A DNA stretch of 64,000 nt from Streptomyces solicavernae (GTDB taxonomy: Bacteria; Actinomycetota; Actinomycetes; Streptomycetales; Streptomycetaceae). The notes beneath the pieces were generated by a model that searched no databases, was not told the DNA's origin, and was given only the letters and a program-made list of their open reading frames with translations. Both the position numbers and the translations under genes were made by a program. The stretch is from assembly GCF_029968095.1 (NCBI RefSeq), contig NZ_JASCIR010000001.1, positions 186,001-250,000 of the forward strand. Direction: 5' to 3'. Of the stretch, positions 1 to 8,522 are shown piece by piece; position 1 is the first letter of the stretch; every line of letters begins with the position of its first letter.

Positions 1-1426
1 GGTGGTTGATGATCGGCGTCGAGCCGTCCACGCCGAACACGCCATAGTTGTTCAGCGTGAACGTGCCCCCGGTCAGCTCGGCCGGGGTCAGCGAGCCGGT
101 CCGCGCCGCCTCCGTGAGCCGCCCGAACTCGGCGCTCAGCGACTCCGCGTCCCGCGCGTGCGCGTCCCGCACCACTGGTACGACCAGGCCCCGCTCGGTC
201 TGCGCGGCGAAGCCGAGGTGCACCGCGTCCAGGCGGACGATCTCGCGGGCCTCCGGGTCGACCGTGGCGTTCAGCTCCGGGTAGCGGGCCAGGGCCGCCG
301 TGCAGATGCGGGCGAGCAGCGCGATCACGGAGATCTTGTCCCCGGCGGCCGCGTTGCCGTTCATCGCCTTGCGGGCGTTCATCAGCTCCGTGGCGTCGGC
401 GTCCACCCAGCAGGTCGCGTCGGGGATCTCGCGGCGGCTGCGGGACAGCTTGTCCGCGATGACCCCGCGCACCCCGCGCAGCGGCGTACGCGTCCGCCCC
501 GGACCACCCGCGGCCGCCGCCCGCCCGGCCTTTTCCCGTACAGGCTCCACGCGCCCGGTCTCTTCCCGTACAGGCTCCGCGCCTACGGTCCCCGCGCGTG
601 CCGGCTCCTCCCGTGCCGGCTCCTCCCGTGCCGGCTCCTCGCGTGCCGGCTCCTCGCGTGCCGTCTCCTGTTGCGCGGCGCGCTCGGCGGCACGCACCGC
701 GTACTCCACGTCCGCTCGCAGGATCAGCCCGTCCGCCCCCGAGCCGGTCAACTCCCGCAGATCCAGGCTGTGTTCCTTTGCCAGGCGTCGTACGAGCGGG
801 GAGATCACCGGGACCGGTCCGTCCGTGTCCCGCGCGGGCGGCGCCTGCCGCGACCGCTCCGGGGCGGACGCGCGGTCCTCCACGGACGCGCGGTCCTCCA
901 CGGACGCGCGGTCCTCCGCGAGCGCGGGGCCCTCATCGGGCGCGGTGTCCTCGGCGCGCGTCGGCCGGTGCGCCGCCTTCGGCGCGGGCGCGTTTCCGGG
1001 GGTGCGTGCGCCCGGCCCGCCCACTGCCGTCGGGCCGGCGGCTCCCTGGGGCCGTACTCTGCGCCTCCGGGCCGGGGCAGCGCCCGTGCCGTACCCGACC
1101 AGGACGTTGCCCGACGAATCCGCCTTGTCCTCGGCGGCGGACGCCTCTGCGGCGGCGCCGTGCACACCGGAGTCCGCCTCCGCGCCCACCGCGACCGTCA
1201 CCAGCGGTGCCCCTACGGGGAGTTCCGTGCCCTCCTCGCCGAATCTGGCGGTGACCACGCCCGCGTACGGGCAGGGCACCTCGACCATCGCCTTGGCCGT
1301 CTCGACCTCGACCACCGGCTGGTCCACCGCGACCACGTCGCCCACGGACACCAGCCAGCGGACGATCTCGGCTTCCGTGAGCCCCTCGCCCAGGTCGGGC
1401 AGAGCGAACTCGAAGACCTGCGCCAT
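1..1426 (-). CDS. bkdC: 2-oxoacid dehydrogenase E2 (dihydrolipoamide acyltransferase), C-terminus cut by window edge
   Basis: Acyltransferase core of a branched-chain 2-oxoacid dehydrogenase complex. About 475 residues are present. A lipoyl domain (residues 1-78, lipoylated Lys45 in ETAKAM) is followed by a long Ala/Pro/Glu linker with in-frame repeats (DRASVE x3, then PAREE x4). A peripheral-subunit binding domain lies at about 185-225 and the start of the CoA-dependent acyltransferase domain at about 290-475. The catalytic HxxxD region lies beyond position 1. The start ATG overlaps the stop of the E1beta gene (ATGA), so it is the third gene of the operon. Family assignment is firm; branched-chain specificity is inferred from the E1 partners and the divergent Lrp regulator. 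Confidence 0.93.
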   Translation of the reverse strand, partial: MAQVFEFALPDLGEGLTEAEIVRWLVSVGDVVAVDQPVVEVETAKAMVEVPCPYAGVVTARFGEEGTELPVGAPLVTVAVGAEADSGVHGAAAEASAAEDKADSSGNVLVGYGTGAAPARRRRVRPQGAAGPTAVGGPGARTPGNAPAPKAAHRPTRAEDTAPDEGPALAEDRASVEDRASVEDRASAPERSRQAPPARDTDGPVPVISPLVRRLAKEHSLDLRELTGSGADGLILRADVEYAVRAAERAAQQETAREEPAREEPAREEPAREEPARAGTVGAEPVREETGRVEPVREKAGRAAAAGGPGRTRTPLRGVRGVIADKLSRSRREIPDATCWVDADATELMNARKAMNGNAAAGDKISVIALLARICTAALARYPELNATVDPEAREIVRLDAVHLGFAAQTERGLVVPVVRDAHARDAESLSAEFGRLTEAARTGSLTPAELTGGTFTLNNYGVFGVDGSTPIINH

Positions 1427-2451
1427 CAGCTGTCCCCCTCCCACTGCAGCCTCGCCACTGCGTCCAGGATCCTGTCGACGCCGGGCAGATGGTGCCGTTC
1501 CAGCATCGGCGGCGGATACGGGATGTCGAAACCCGCCACCCTCAGCACGGGCGCCTCCAGGTGGTGGAAGCAGCGCTCCGTGACCCGCGCGGCGATCTCC
1601 GAGCCCGGGCCGCCGAACCCGCCCGATTCGTGCACCACGACCGCGCGGCCGGTCCTGCGCACCGAGTCGCAGACCGTCGCGTCGTCGAACGGCACCAGCG
1701 AGCGCAGGTCCACGACTTCGAGCTCCCATCCCTCCTCACGCGCGGCCTCCGCGGCCTCCAGACAGACCGGCACGGAGGGCCCGTACGTGATGAGCGTCGC
1801 GCTGCGGCCGGTGCGCCGCACCACGGCCCGGCCTATCGGTTCAACGGTCGCCGGAGCGTGAGGGTTCCAGGAATCCTTCGACCAGTACAGGCGCTTGGGC
1901 TCCAGGAACACCACCGGGTCGTCGGACGCGATCGAGGCGCGAAGGAGTCCGTACGCGTCGGCGACCGTGGCCGGCGTGACGACGTGCAGGCCCGGCGTCG
2001 CCATGTAGTACGCCTCGGAGGAGTCGCTGTGGTGCTCGACCCCGCCGATGCCGCCGCCGTACGGCACGCGGATGGTGATCGGCAGCGGCATGGCGCCCTT
2101 CGTGCGGTTCCGCATCCGCGCCACGTGCGAGATCAGCTGCTCGAACGCCGGGTACGCGAACGCGTCGAACTGCATCTCCACGACCGGCCGCAGGCCATAC
2201 ATCGCCATGCCGACGGCCGCGCCCAGAATGCCCGCCTCCGCGAGCGGGGTGTCCGTACAGCGGTCCTCGCCGAACTCCTGCGCGAGGCCGTCGGTGATGC
2301 GGAAGACGCCGCCGAGCGTGCCGACGTCCTCACCCATCACGTGCACGCTCGGGTCCGCGGCGAGGGAGTCCCGCAGCGCGCGCTGCAGGGCCTGCGCCAT
2401 GGACGCGGGTTTCACCGCCGTCGTGCTCGGCTTGTCCGCCACGGTGGTCAT
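1426..2451 (-). CDS. bkdB: branched-chain 2-oxoacid dehydrogenase E1 beta subunit
   Basis: Beta subunit of the thiamine-diphosphate E1 component, 341 aa, the usual length. The N-terminal pyrimidine-binding half carries the conserved HVMGEDVGTLGG and DTPLAEAGILGAAVGMA stretches. The C-terminal transketolase-C half contains VVHESGGFGGPGSEIA. It forms an alpha2beta2 heterotetramer with the upstream gene product and decarboxylates the keto acids of Val, Leu and Ile, supplying branched starter acyl-CoAs for fatty acids and polyketides. Both ends overlap neighbours by ATGA, so translation is probably coupled to E1alpha and E2. Confidence 0.95.
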   Translation of the reverse strand: MTTVADKPSTTAVKPASMAQALQRALRDSLAADPSVHVMGEDVGTLGGVFRITDGLAQEFGEDRCTDTPLAEAGILGAAVGMAMYGLRPVVEMQFDAFAYPAFEQLISHVARMRNRTKGAMPLPITIRVPYGGGIGGVEHHSDSSEAYYMATPGLHVVTPATVADAYGLLRASIASDDPVVFLEPKRLYWSKDSWNPHAPATVEPIGRAVVRRTGRSATLITYGPSVPVCLEAAEAAREEGWELEVVDLRSLVPFDDATVCDSVRRTGRAVVVHESGGFGGPGSEIAARVTERCFHHLEAPVLRVAGFDIPYPPPMLERHHLPGVDRILDAVARLQWEGDS

Positions 2452-3587
2452 CGCTCGGCCTCCGCTTCCAGCTCGGCGCGCAACTGGGCCGCCTGCTCGC
2501 GCAGTTGGGTGGTCTGCTCCGCGTACACGTGTGTGAACAGGTCCATCGGGTCCAGGACCGGGTCCTGGTTCATGCGCTCGCGCAGGTCGGCGGCGAGCGC
2601 CTCGGCGGCGTCGCGCGCGCCCTGCCTGCGGGCGTCGTCGAGGAGGCCGCGGCCGGTCAACTCCCCTTCCAGGAGCGTGATCGGGTCGTGCGCGCGCCAG
2701 GTCTCCACTTCCGTGTCCCCCCGGTAACGGGTCGCGTCGTCGGCGTTCGTGTGCGCCTCGATGCGGTACGTCACGGCCTCCACCAGCGTGGGCCCGCCGC
2801 CCGCACGCGCGCGTCGCACGGCCTCGCCGAGGACCTCGTGGACCGCCGCCGCGTCGTTCCCGTCGACCAGGCGGCCCGGCATTCCGTACCCGACGGCCTT
2901 GTGGGCCAGGGACGGGGCTGCGGTCTGCTTGGCGAGCGGGACGGAGATCGCAAAGCCGTTGTTCTGCACGAGGAAGACGACCGGCGCCTTCCACACGGCC
3001 GCGAAGTTCAGCGCCTCGTGGAAGTCGCCCTCGCTGGTGCCGCCGTCGCCCACCATCGCCAGCGCCACCACGTCGTCGCCCTTGAGGCGCGCGGCGTGCG
3101 CGAGACCCACGGCGTGCGGGAGTTGGGTGGCAAGCGGGGTGCACAGGGGCGCGATGCGGTGCTCGTGCGGGTCGTACCCGGTGTGCCAGTCGCCGCGCAG
3201 CAGCGTCAGCGCCTGCACGGGGTCGAGGCCGCGGGCCACGGCGGCCAGCGTGTCGCGGTAGCTGGGGAAGAGCCAGTCGCGCTCTTCGAGGGCCAGCGCG
3301 GCGGCGACCTCGCAGGCCTCCTGCCCGGTGCTCGACGGGTAGACCGCGAGCCGTCCCTGCCGGGTGAGGGCCGTCGCCTGCGCGTTGTATCTGCGGCCGC
3401 GCACCAGCTGTTCGTACAGCTCAAGAAGCAGCGCCGGGTCCGCCTTGGCCGCGGCCTGCGTCCCGAGCACGCGGTACGGCCGGGCATCGGGCAGCAGTGG
3501 GGCGGGATCCGTGCGGGGCTTCCAGGCGGGCGGCGGACTGGGTCGGTAGGACCCCCGCTGCTCCATGACCGGGCTCTGGTTCTTCAC
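2448..3587 (-). CDS. bkdA: branched-chain 2-oxoacid dehydrogenase E1 alpha subunit
   Basis: Alpha subunit of E1, first gene of the operon, 379 aa. The thiamine-diphosphate motif runs from GDGGTSEGDFHEALNF to the closing NN, and the phosphorylation-loop-like YRIEAHTNADD region is present. A TTG 21 bases upstream (3608) is in frame, but GAGGAGG sits seven bases before the GTG at 3587, so I take that GTG as the start. The 243-base gap to the divergent Lrp-type gene holds AT-rich phased repeats, a PaaR-like palindrome and a DnaA-box-like pair. Confidence 0.93.
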   Translation of the reverse strand: MKNQSPVMEQRGSYRPSPPPAWKPRTDPAPLLPDARPYRVLGTQAAAKADPALLLELYEQLVRGRRYNAQATALTRQGRLAVYPSSTGQEACEVAAALALEERDWLFPSYRDTLAAVARGLDPVQALTLLRGDWHTGYDPHEHRIAPLCTPLATQLPHAVGLAHAARLKGDDVVALAMVGDGGTSEGDFHEALNFAAVWKAPVVFLVQNNGFAISVPLAKQTAAPSLAHKAVGYGMPGRLVDGNDAAAVHEVLGEAVRRARAGGGPTLVEAVTYRIEAHTNADDATRYRGDTEVETWRAHDPITLLEGELTGRGLLDDARRQGARDAAEALAADLRERMNQDPVLDPMDLFTHVYAEQTTQLREQAAQLRAELEAEAER

Positions 3588-3628
3588 CGCGTGCACCTCC
3601 TCGATCAAGGGGTGGCGCCGAGCGCCTC

Positions 3629-3653
3629 GAATATCTCGAATGTCCTGAATATT
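3629..3653. promoter_or_regulatory. AT-rich, 9-bp phased direct repeats in the bkd leader
   Basis: Three copies of a 7-bp element (CGAATAT, CGAATGT, TGAATAT) start exactly 9 bp apart, in an AT-rich island within a very GC-rich intergenic region, about 40-65 bp upstream of the E1alpha start. Lrp/AsnC regulators bind degenerate AT-rich repeats next to the operons they control, and such a gene is divergent here. It is therefore a candidate operator for that regulator; no consensus is established from this window. Confidence 0.4.
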
Positions 3654-3715
3654 GGGTGGTGATCAGGGGTCGTGCAGATGACGAGAGAGACGCGGCTGTG
3701 CGATGCGCCTCACCT

Positions 3716-3729
3716 ACCGATTGTTCGGT
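3716..3729. promoter_or_regulatory. near-match to the PaaR-type palindrome upstream of the Lrp gene
   Basis: ACCGATTGTTCGGT differs by one base in its centre from the palindromes upstream of paaN and paaA. It lies between the bkd operon and the Lrp-type gene. A DnaA-box-like TGTGGACAA (3764-3772) and an opposed TTCTCCACA (3777-3785) lie just downstream. Confidence 0.45.
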
Positions 3730-3830
3730 CGTCGGCGCATTTTGGCTACAGGCACCTCCAGCCTGTGGACAAACGGTTCTCCACAGCCTGGGATAGATGC
3801 AGTACGTCCATGGTAGAGAGGCGGGGGGAC

Positions 3831-4373
3831 ATGGCACCTGAACGAATGGCCGACCAGGGCCCGGACGACCCGACGGAGCCGCCCGCCGCGCAGCCGCCAG
3901 GGCAGCCGTCGGCACCACTGCCGCCGCCGCGCCCGCTGGACGCCATCGACCGGGACATCCTGCGGATGCTGCAGACGGACGGTCGCGCCTCGATACGCTC
4001 CGTGGCCGAACAGGTCCATGTGTCCCGTGCCAACGCGTACGCCCGCATCAACCGCCTGATCGAGGACGGCGTGATCCGCGGTTTCGGGGCGCGCGTCAAC
4101 CACGAACGCGCCGGCCAGGGCGCCTCCGCGTACATCACACTGAAGATCGTGCAGAACTCCTGGCGCACGGTCCGCGAACAGCTCAAGGAACTGCCCGGCG
4201 CGGCCCACATGGCCCTGGTCAGCGGCGACTTCGACGTCCTGCTGCTCGTCCACACCCCGGACAACCGCACGCTGCGCGAACTGGTCCTGACACGGCTGCA
4301 GTCGATCCCGGAGGTACTGAGCACGCGCACGCTGCTCGTCTTCGAGGAGACGGACCTGGATCCCGAGGGCTGA
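3831..4373 (+). CDS. bkdR: Lrp/AsnC-family transcriptional regulator (BkdR-like)
   Basis: 180 aa. A Pro-rich N-terminal extension (residues 1-40) precedes a classic Lrp core. The HTH begins at LDAIDRDILRML and runs through VAEQVHVSRANAYARINRL. The RAM/AsnC ligand domain follows, with GAAHMALVSGDFDVLLLV. The ATG is preceded by a GAGGCGGGGGGAC stretch. Divergent position from the bkd operon matches bkdR-type genes that control branched-chain keto-acid dehydrogenase in streptomycetes; the effector is probably a branched-chain amino or keto acid, which is inference. Confidence 0.85.
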   Translation: MAPERMADQGPDDPTEPPAAQPPGQPSAPLPPPRPLDAIDRDILRMLQTDGRASIRSVAEQVHVSRANAYARINRLIEDGVIRGFGARVNHERAGQGASAYITLKIVQNSWRTVREQLKELPGAAHMALVSGDFDVLLLVHTPDNRTLRELVLTRLQSIPEVLSTRTLLVFEETDLDPEG

Positions 4374-4402
4374 ACTCAGCGGGGAGGGGTGGAAATGCAG
4401 CC

Positions 4403-4495
4403 CAGCCCGTCAGGTATTTCAGAGGGGGCCCAACATCAGCCCGTCAGGCATTTCAGATGGGCCCAGCATCAGCCCGTCCGGCGCTTGAGGACGAG
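4403..4495. repeat. three degenerate copies of a recurrent Streptomyces intergenic element
   Basis: Copies beginning CAGCCCGTC start at 4403, 4437 and 4470, a 33-34-bp period. The last copy reads GTCCGGCGCTTGAGGACGAG, which I recognise as a short dispersed intergenic sequence common in Streptomyces genomes. It fills the gap between the convergent Lrp and TetR genes and may help end transcription. Confidence 0.55.
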
Positions 4496-4550
4496 CCCGG
4501 AGGGCGTCCGGCGGTGCCCGAGCCGACGGTGCGGGTCGGACGGCCCCGCC

Positions 4551-5141
4551 TCACTCCTCCGTACGAAGCCCCGCGAAGGCCAGATGCACGACCGCTTCGG
4601 CGATCTGCTCGTCGTCCATGCCTCGGCCGCCCGGCCGGTACCACTCGACGATCGAGTTGATCATGCCGAACAGCAGCCGCGTGGCCAGCCTGACCTCGAC
4701 ATCCGCCCGCAGATCACCGTCCGCCACAGCCGCCTTGAACAGCTCGGCCACCTCGTGGTCGAACTCGCGGCGCCGCTCCAACGCCCATTGCTCCGTCGCC
4801 GTGTTCCCGCGCACCCGCAACAGCAGCGTGACGTACGGCAGTTCGGCGGTCAGCACACCGACCATGCGGCGCGTGACGTACTCCAGGCGGTCCACGGCAC
4901 GCCCCACGCGCGCGTGCTCCTCGCCGAGGATCTCGAACAGCCCGTCGAGAGCACGGCTCACCGCGCGGCGCAGCAGCTCCTCCTTGCCCGCCACATGGTG
5001 GTAGATCGAGGACTTGGAGATCCCGGCCGCCTTGGAAAGGTGCTCCATGGACGTGCCGTCGTAGCCCCGCTCGTTGAAGATGCGGACGGCGACGGCGAGG
5101 AGCGTCTCGGGCGTGTACGTGTCGCGTCTGGCGGTGGTCAT
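4551..5141 (-). CDS. paaR: TetR-family regulator, probable PaaR
   Basis: 196 aa. An N-terminal TetR HTH (residues 10-56: RIFNERGYDGTSMEHLSKAA then ISKSSIYHHVAGKEELL) is followed by an all-helical ligand domain (about 70-190). The start overlaps the stop of the upstream 3-hydroxyacyl-CoA dehydrogenase gene (ATGA), so the two are co-transcribed. Known PaaR proteins of actinobacteria repress phenylacetate genes and release DNA on binding phenylacetyl-CoA. The shared palindromes before paaN and paaA fit that role; identity as PaaR is inferred from context. Confidence 0.8.
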   Translation of the reverse strand: MTTARRDTYTPETLLAVAVRIFNERGYDGTSMEHLSKAAGISKSSIYHHVAGKEELLRRAVSRALDGLFEILGEEHARVGRAVDRLEYVTRRMVGVLTAELPYVTLLLRVRGNTATEQWALERRREFDHEVAELFKAAVADGDLRADVEVRLATRLLFGMINSIVEWYRPGGRGMDDEQIAEAVVHLAFAGLRTEE

Positions 5142-6649
5142 CGGCGGACCGTCTCTTCCTGGGCGTGGACGCGCCGGCGCAGCCCCAGGGAGGGGGCGTA
5201 ACGGCCCGTCGGCTGCTGGTCGTGCATCCGGGACAGCAGGTCGTGCAGCCGCTGAAGGCCGACGCCCTCGCCCCAGCTCAGCGGCCCTTCGGGGTAGTTC
5301 ACGCCGAGCCGCATGGCCGCGTCGATGTCGTCGCCGCCCGCGACGCCCCGGTCCAGGGCGTCGAGCGCGACGTCGAAGAGCATGGCGACCGTACGGGCCA
5401 CGATCAGGCCGGGCACGTCCGCGATCACCACGACCTGCTTGCCGAGCACCTGGAAGAGCCCGGTGGCCTCCCGCAGCGCCGCCTCGGAGGCCGTCGCCGA
5501 GGGGGCCACGGCTATCAGCGAGGCGGTCCCGTAGTCACGGGCCAGGTCGAACTGGACCGCGTCGCCGTGGCTGCCCGCCATGCGGCCTTCGGTCGCCGAG
5601 AACAGCCGCGCCCCGCAGGGGAGCCCGAAGAAGGCGCTCTCCGACGCCTCCCTGCGCACCCCGACCCCGGCCTCCTTGAGGAGCCCGACCAGCGGTTCGG
5701 CGGGCCCGAGGTCCCCGTGGACGGTCACCTCGGCGGGGGCGGAAACCGGCTCTTCCAGTGCCGGTTCCGGCCGGACGGCACCCTCTGCGTAGGCGTACCA
5801 GCCGTGCCCGGACTTGCGGCCCAGGCGGCCCGACTCGACCAGCCGGCGCTGCGCCAGGGAAGGCGTGAACCTCGGGTCCTGGAAGAAGGACTCCCACACA
5901 GAGCGCGTCACGGCCTCGTTGACGTCCTGGCCGATCAGGTCAGTCAGCTCGAAGGGGCCCATCTTGAAGCCGCCGGAATCCCGCAGGACCGCGTCGACGG
6001 TGGCGGGGTCGGCCACCCGCTCCTCGTACAACCGCAGCGCCTCCGCGTAGAAGGGCCGGGCGACGCGGTTGACGATGAAGCCCGGGGTGTCGGCGCAGCG
6101 CACCGGGCTCTTCCCCCAGGCCTTCGCCGTGTCGTACGCGCGCGTGGCGGCGGATTCCTCGGTGGCGAAGCCACTGACGACCTCGACGAGCGGGAGCAGC
6201 GGCGCGGGGTTGAAGAAGTGCAGGCCGACGAACCGGCCGGGGCTCTCCAGACCGCCCGCGATAGCCGTGACGGACAGCGAGGACGTGTTGGTGGCGAGCA
6301 GGCAGTCCACCGGAAGGATCGCTTCCAGCTCCCGGAACAGGGCCTGCTTCACGTCGAGCTGTTCCAGCACGGCTTCGACGACGAGGCCGCAGTCGGCGAG
6401 CTCGGCGAGCGTTCCGGCCGGCTTCAGGCGGGCCTGAGCGGCGCGGCGGTCGTCCTCGGACAGCCTGCCCTTCTCGACGAGCCGGCCGAGTCGGGCGGTG
6501 ATCGCCGCGGCCGCCTGCTCCGCCCGCCCTGGCACGGCGTCGTGCAGCCGCACGGGGTGTCCGGCGACCAGGGCCACCTGGGCGATTCCCTGCCCCATGG
6601 TGCCGGTGCCCACGACGGCCACCGGGCGTGTGCGGTCGAGTCCTGTCAT
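5138..6649 (-). CDS. paaH: 3-hydroxyacyl-CoA dehydrogenase, PaaH-type
   Basis: 503 aa. An N-terminal NAD-binding Rossmann domain (VVGTGTMGQGIAQVALVAGH, residues 11-30) and a 3HCDH C-terminal domain (FIVNRVARPFYAEALRL) are followed by a second 3HCDH-like repeat toward the C-terminus. This is the layout of PaaH, which oxidises 3-hydroxyadipyl-CoA in lower phenylacetate catabolism. An in-frame start ten codons upstream is possible, but GGAGG precedes the ATG at 6649. It is coupled to the TetR gene and divergent from paaN. Confidence 0.88.
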   Translation of the reverse strand: MTGLDRTRPVAVVGTGTMGQGIAQVALVAGHPVRLHDAVPGRAEQAAAAITARLGRLVEKGRLSEDDRRAAQARLKPAGTLAELADCGLVVEAVLEQLDVKQALFRELEAILPVDCLLATNTSSLSVTAIAGGLESPGRFVGLHFFNPAPLLPLVEVVSGFATEESAATRAYDTAKAWGKSPVRCADTPGFIVNRVARPFYAEALRLYEERVADPATVDAVLRDSGGFKMGPFELTDLIGQDVNEAVTRSVWESFFQDPRFTPSLAQRRLVESGRLGRKSGHGWYAYAEGAVRPEPALEEPVSAPAEVTVHGDLGPAEPLVGLLKEAGVGVRREASESAFFGLPCGARLFSATEGRMAGSHGDAVQFDLARDYGTASLIAVAPSATASEAALREATGLFQVLGKQVVVIADVPGLIVARTVAMLFDVALDALDRGVAGGDDIDAAMRLGVNYPEGPLSWGEGVGLQRLHDLLSRMHDQQPTGRYAPSLGLRRRVHAQEETVRR

Positions 6650-6705
6650 GCTCGCGATCCTCCCGCATGAGTTATCCACAGGACCGGCCGACCCCTCTTG
6701 TCCCG

Positions 6706-6719
6706 ACCGATCGTTCGGT
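6706..6719. promoter_or_regulatory. PaaR-type operator between paaH and paaN
   Basis: ACCGATCGTTCGGT is an interrupted palindrome of the form ACCG-N2-CG-N2-CGGT, the core of the PaaR motif reported in Corynebacterium. The paaA upstream region holds its reverse complement. It lies 54 bp before the paaN start, placed to control both divergent units. A perfect DnaA box (TTATCCACA, 6672-6680) is 26 bp away on the paaH side. Confidence 0.75.
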
Positions 6720-6772
6720 TACTCTAACTCTGTCCTCCTGTTCCAGCCCAGCTCGACGAGGAGTTGTCCCTC

Positions 6773-8464
6773 ATGGCCGCCGCAGTAACCGCGCAACAGC
6801 TCATCGAGAAGCACCGGCCCACCCTCGACCAGGCCCTGGAGACCATCCGCACGCGTGCGTACTGGTCTCCCCACCCCGAGCACCCCAAGGCCTACGGCGA
6901 GAACGGCTCGCTGGACGCGGCCGCGGGCAAGGCGGCCTTCGACGCGGCCGTGAGCACCCGCCTCGACCTCGGCCAGCCGGGCACCGACGGCTGGGTGAGC
7001 GGCGAAGTCTCCCCCTACGGCGTCGAGTTGGGCGTGGAGTATCCGCACGCCGACCCGGATGTGCTGGTGCCGGCGATGCGCGCCGCGCTGCCGGCCTGGC
7101 GGGACGCGGGCGCGGAGACCCGCGCGGTGGTGTGCCTGGAGATCCTGTCCCGCATCAGCGCCCGCACGCACGAGTTCGCGCACGCGGTCATGCACACCAG
7201 CGGCCAGGCCTTCATGATGGCGTTCCAGGCCGGTGGCCCGCACGCCCAGGACCGCGGCCTGGAGGCGGTGGCGTACGCGTACGTGGAGCAGACCCGCACC
7301 CCGGACGCCGCGGACTGGAGCAAGCCACAGGGCAAGCGCGACCCGCTGAACCTGCGCAAGCAGTTCACGCCGGTCCCGCGCGGCATCGCCCTCCTGGTCG
7401 GCTGCAACACCTTCCCGACGTGGAACGGATACCCGGGCCTGTTCGCCTCCCTCGCCACCGGAAACCCGGTCCTGGTCAAGCCGCACCCACGCGCGGTGCT
7501 GCCGCTCGCCCTCACCGTGCAGGTCGCCCGCGAGGTGCTCGCGGAGGCGGGCTTCGACCCGAACCTGGTCGCGCTCGCCGCCGAGCAGCCCGGCGAGGGC
7601 CTCGCCAAGACCCTGGCCGTGCGCCCCGAGATCCGCATCATCGACTACACCGGCTCGACGTCCTTCGGCGACTGGCTGGAGACCAACGCCCGCCAGGCGC
7701 AGGTCTACACGGAGAAGGCCGGCGTCAACACGGTCGTCATCGAGTCCACCGGCGACTACAAGGGCATGCTGTCGAACCTCGCGTTCTCCCTGTCCCTGTA
7801 CAGCGGCCAGATGTGCACGACCCCGCAGAACCTCCTCATCCCGCGCGACGGCATCACCACCGACCAGGGCCCCAAGTCGTACGACGAGGTGGTCACCGAC
7901 CTCGCGGGCGCGGTCGACGCCCTCCTCGGGGACGACGCCCGCGCGAACGCCCTGCTCGGCGCCCTGGTCAACCCGGAGGTGAAGGCGCGCCTTGAGGCGG
8001 CCGCCGGGCACGGTGAAGTGGCCCTGGCCAGCCGGGAGATCAGCAACCCGGAGTTCCCCGGCGCGGTGGTGCGCAGCCCGCTCATGGTCAAGCTGGACGG
8101 CACCAAGCCGGACGCGGAAGCCGTCTTCCTCGACGAGTGCTTCGGCCCGGTCTCCTTCGCGGTGGCCGTCGAATCCGCCGCCGACGCGGTGGAGCTGCTG
8201 CGGCGCACGGTGCGGGACAAGGGCGCGATGACGGTCGGCGCGTACTCCACGTCGCAGGAGTTCGAGCACCTGGTGGAGGAGGTCTGTCTGGAGGAGTGCG
8301 CCCAGCTCTCCCTCAACCTCACCGGCGGGGTGTACGTCAACCAGACGGCGGCGTTCTCCGACTTCCACGGCTCGGGCGGCAATCCGGCGGCCAACTCGGC
8401 GCTGTGCGACGGGGCGTTCGTGGCCAACCGCTTCCGCGTGGTGGAGGTCCGCCGGGAGGCCTGA
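6773..8464 (+). CDS. paaN: phenylacetate degradation protein PaaN (aldehyde dehydrogenase family)
   Basis: 563 aa with the aldehyde dehydrogenase fold; no hydratase domain is attached, unlike PaaZ. The coenzyme region includes GCNTFPTWNGYPGLFASLAT and IDYTGSTSFGDWLE. The nucleophilic Cys lies in SLYSGQMCTTPQN. PaaN-type proteins act in ring opening and oxidation of the oxepin intermediate. GAGGAG lies at suitable distance from the ATG; a TTG three codons upstream sits directly on that Shine-Dalgarno and is unlikely. Confidence 0.9.
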   Translation: MAAAVTAQQLIEKHRPTLDQALETIRTRAYWSPHPEHPKAYGENGSLDAAAGKAAFDAAVSTRLDLGQPGTDGWVSGEVSPYGVELGVEYPHADPDVLVPAMRAALPAWRDAGAETRAVVCLEILSRISARTHEFAHAVMHTSGQAFMMAFQAGGPHAQDRGLEAVAYAYVEQTRTPDAADWSKPQGKRDPLNLRKQFTPVPRGIALLVGCNTFPTWNGYPGLFASLATGNPVLVKPHPRAVLPLALTVQVAREVLAEAGFDPNLVALAAEQPGEGLAKTLAVRPEIRIIDYTGSTSFGDWLETNARQAQVYTEKAGVNTVVIESTGDYKGMLSNLAFSLSLYSGQMCTTPQNLLIPRDGITTDQGPKSYDEVVTDLAGAVDALLGDDARANALLGALVNPEVKARLEAAAGHGEVALASREISNPEFPGAVVRSPLMVKLDGTKPDAEAVFLDECFGPVSFAVAVESAADAVELLRRTVRDKGAMTVGAYSTSQEFEHLVEEVCLEECAQLSLNLTGGVYVNQTAAFSDFHGSGGNPAANSALCDGAFVANRFRVVEVRREA

Positions 8465-8486
8465 GCAGAGCACGCGCGCGTGGCGG

Positions 8487-8522
8487 CGCCCCCAGGTGAC
8501 ATCGGGCCGTCACATGGGGGCG
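8487..8522. terminator. hairpin between convergent paaN and RNA methyltransferase genes
   Basis: A 13-bp stem with one mismatch (CGCCCCCAGGTGA against TCACATGGGGGCG) lies between the two convergent genes. Its right arm includes the methyltransferase stop codon. There is no U-run, as is usual in this genus. Confidence 0.5.

Noticed and set aside
598..1254. Plus-strand Pro/Arg-rich frame over the E2 linker
   Set aside because: It is the antisense of the Ala/Pro/Glu linker of the lipoyl-bearing E2 protein.
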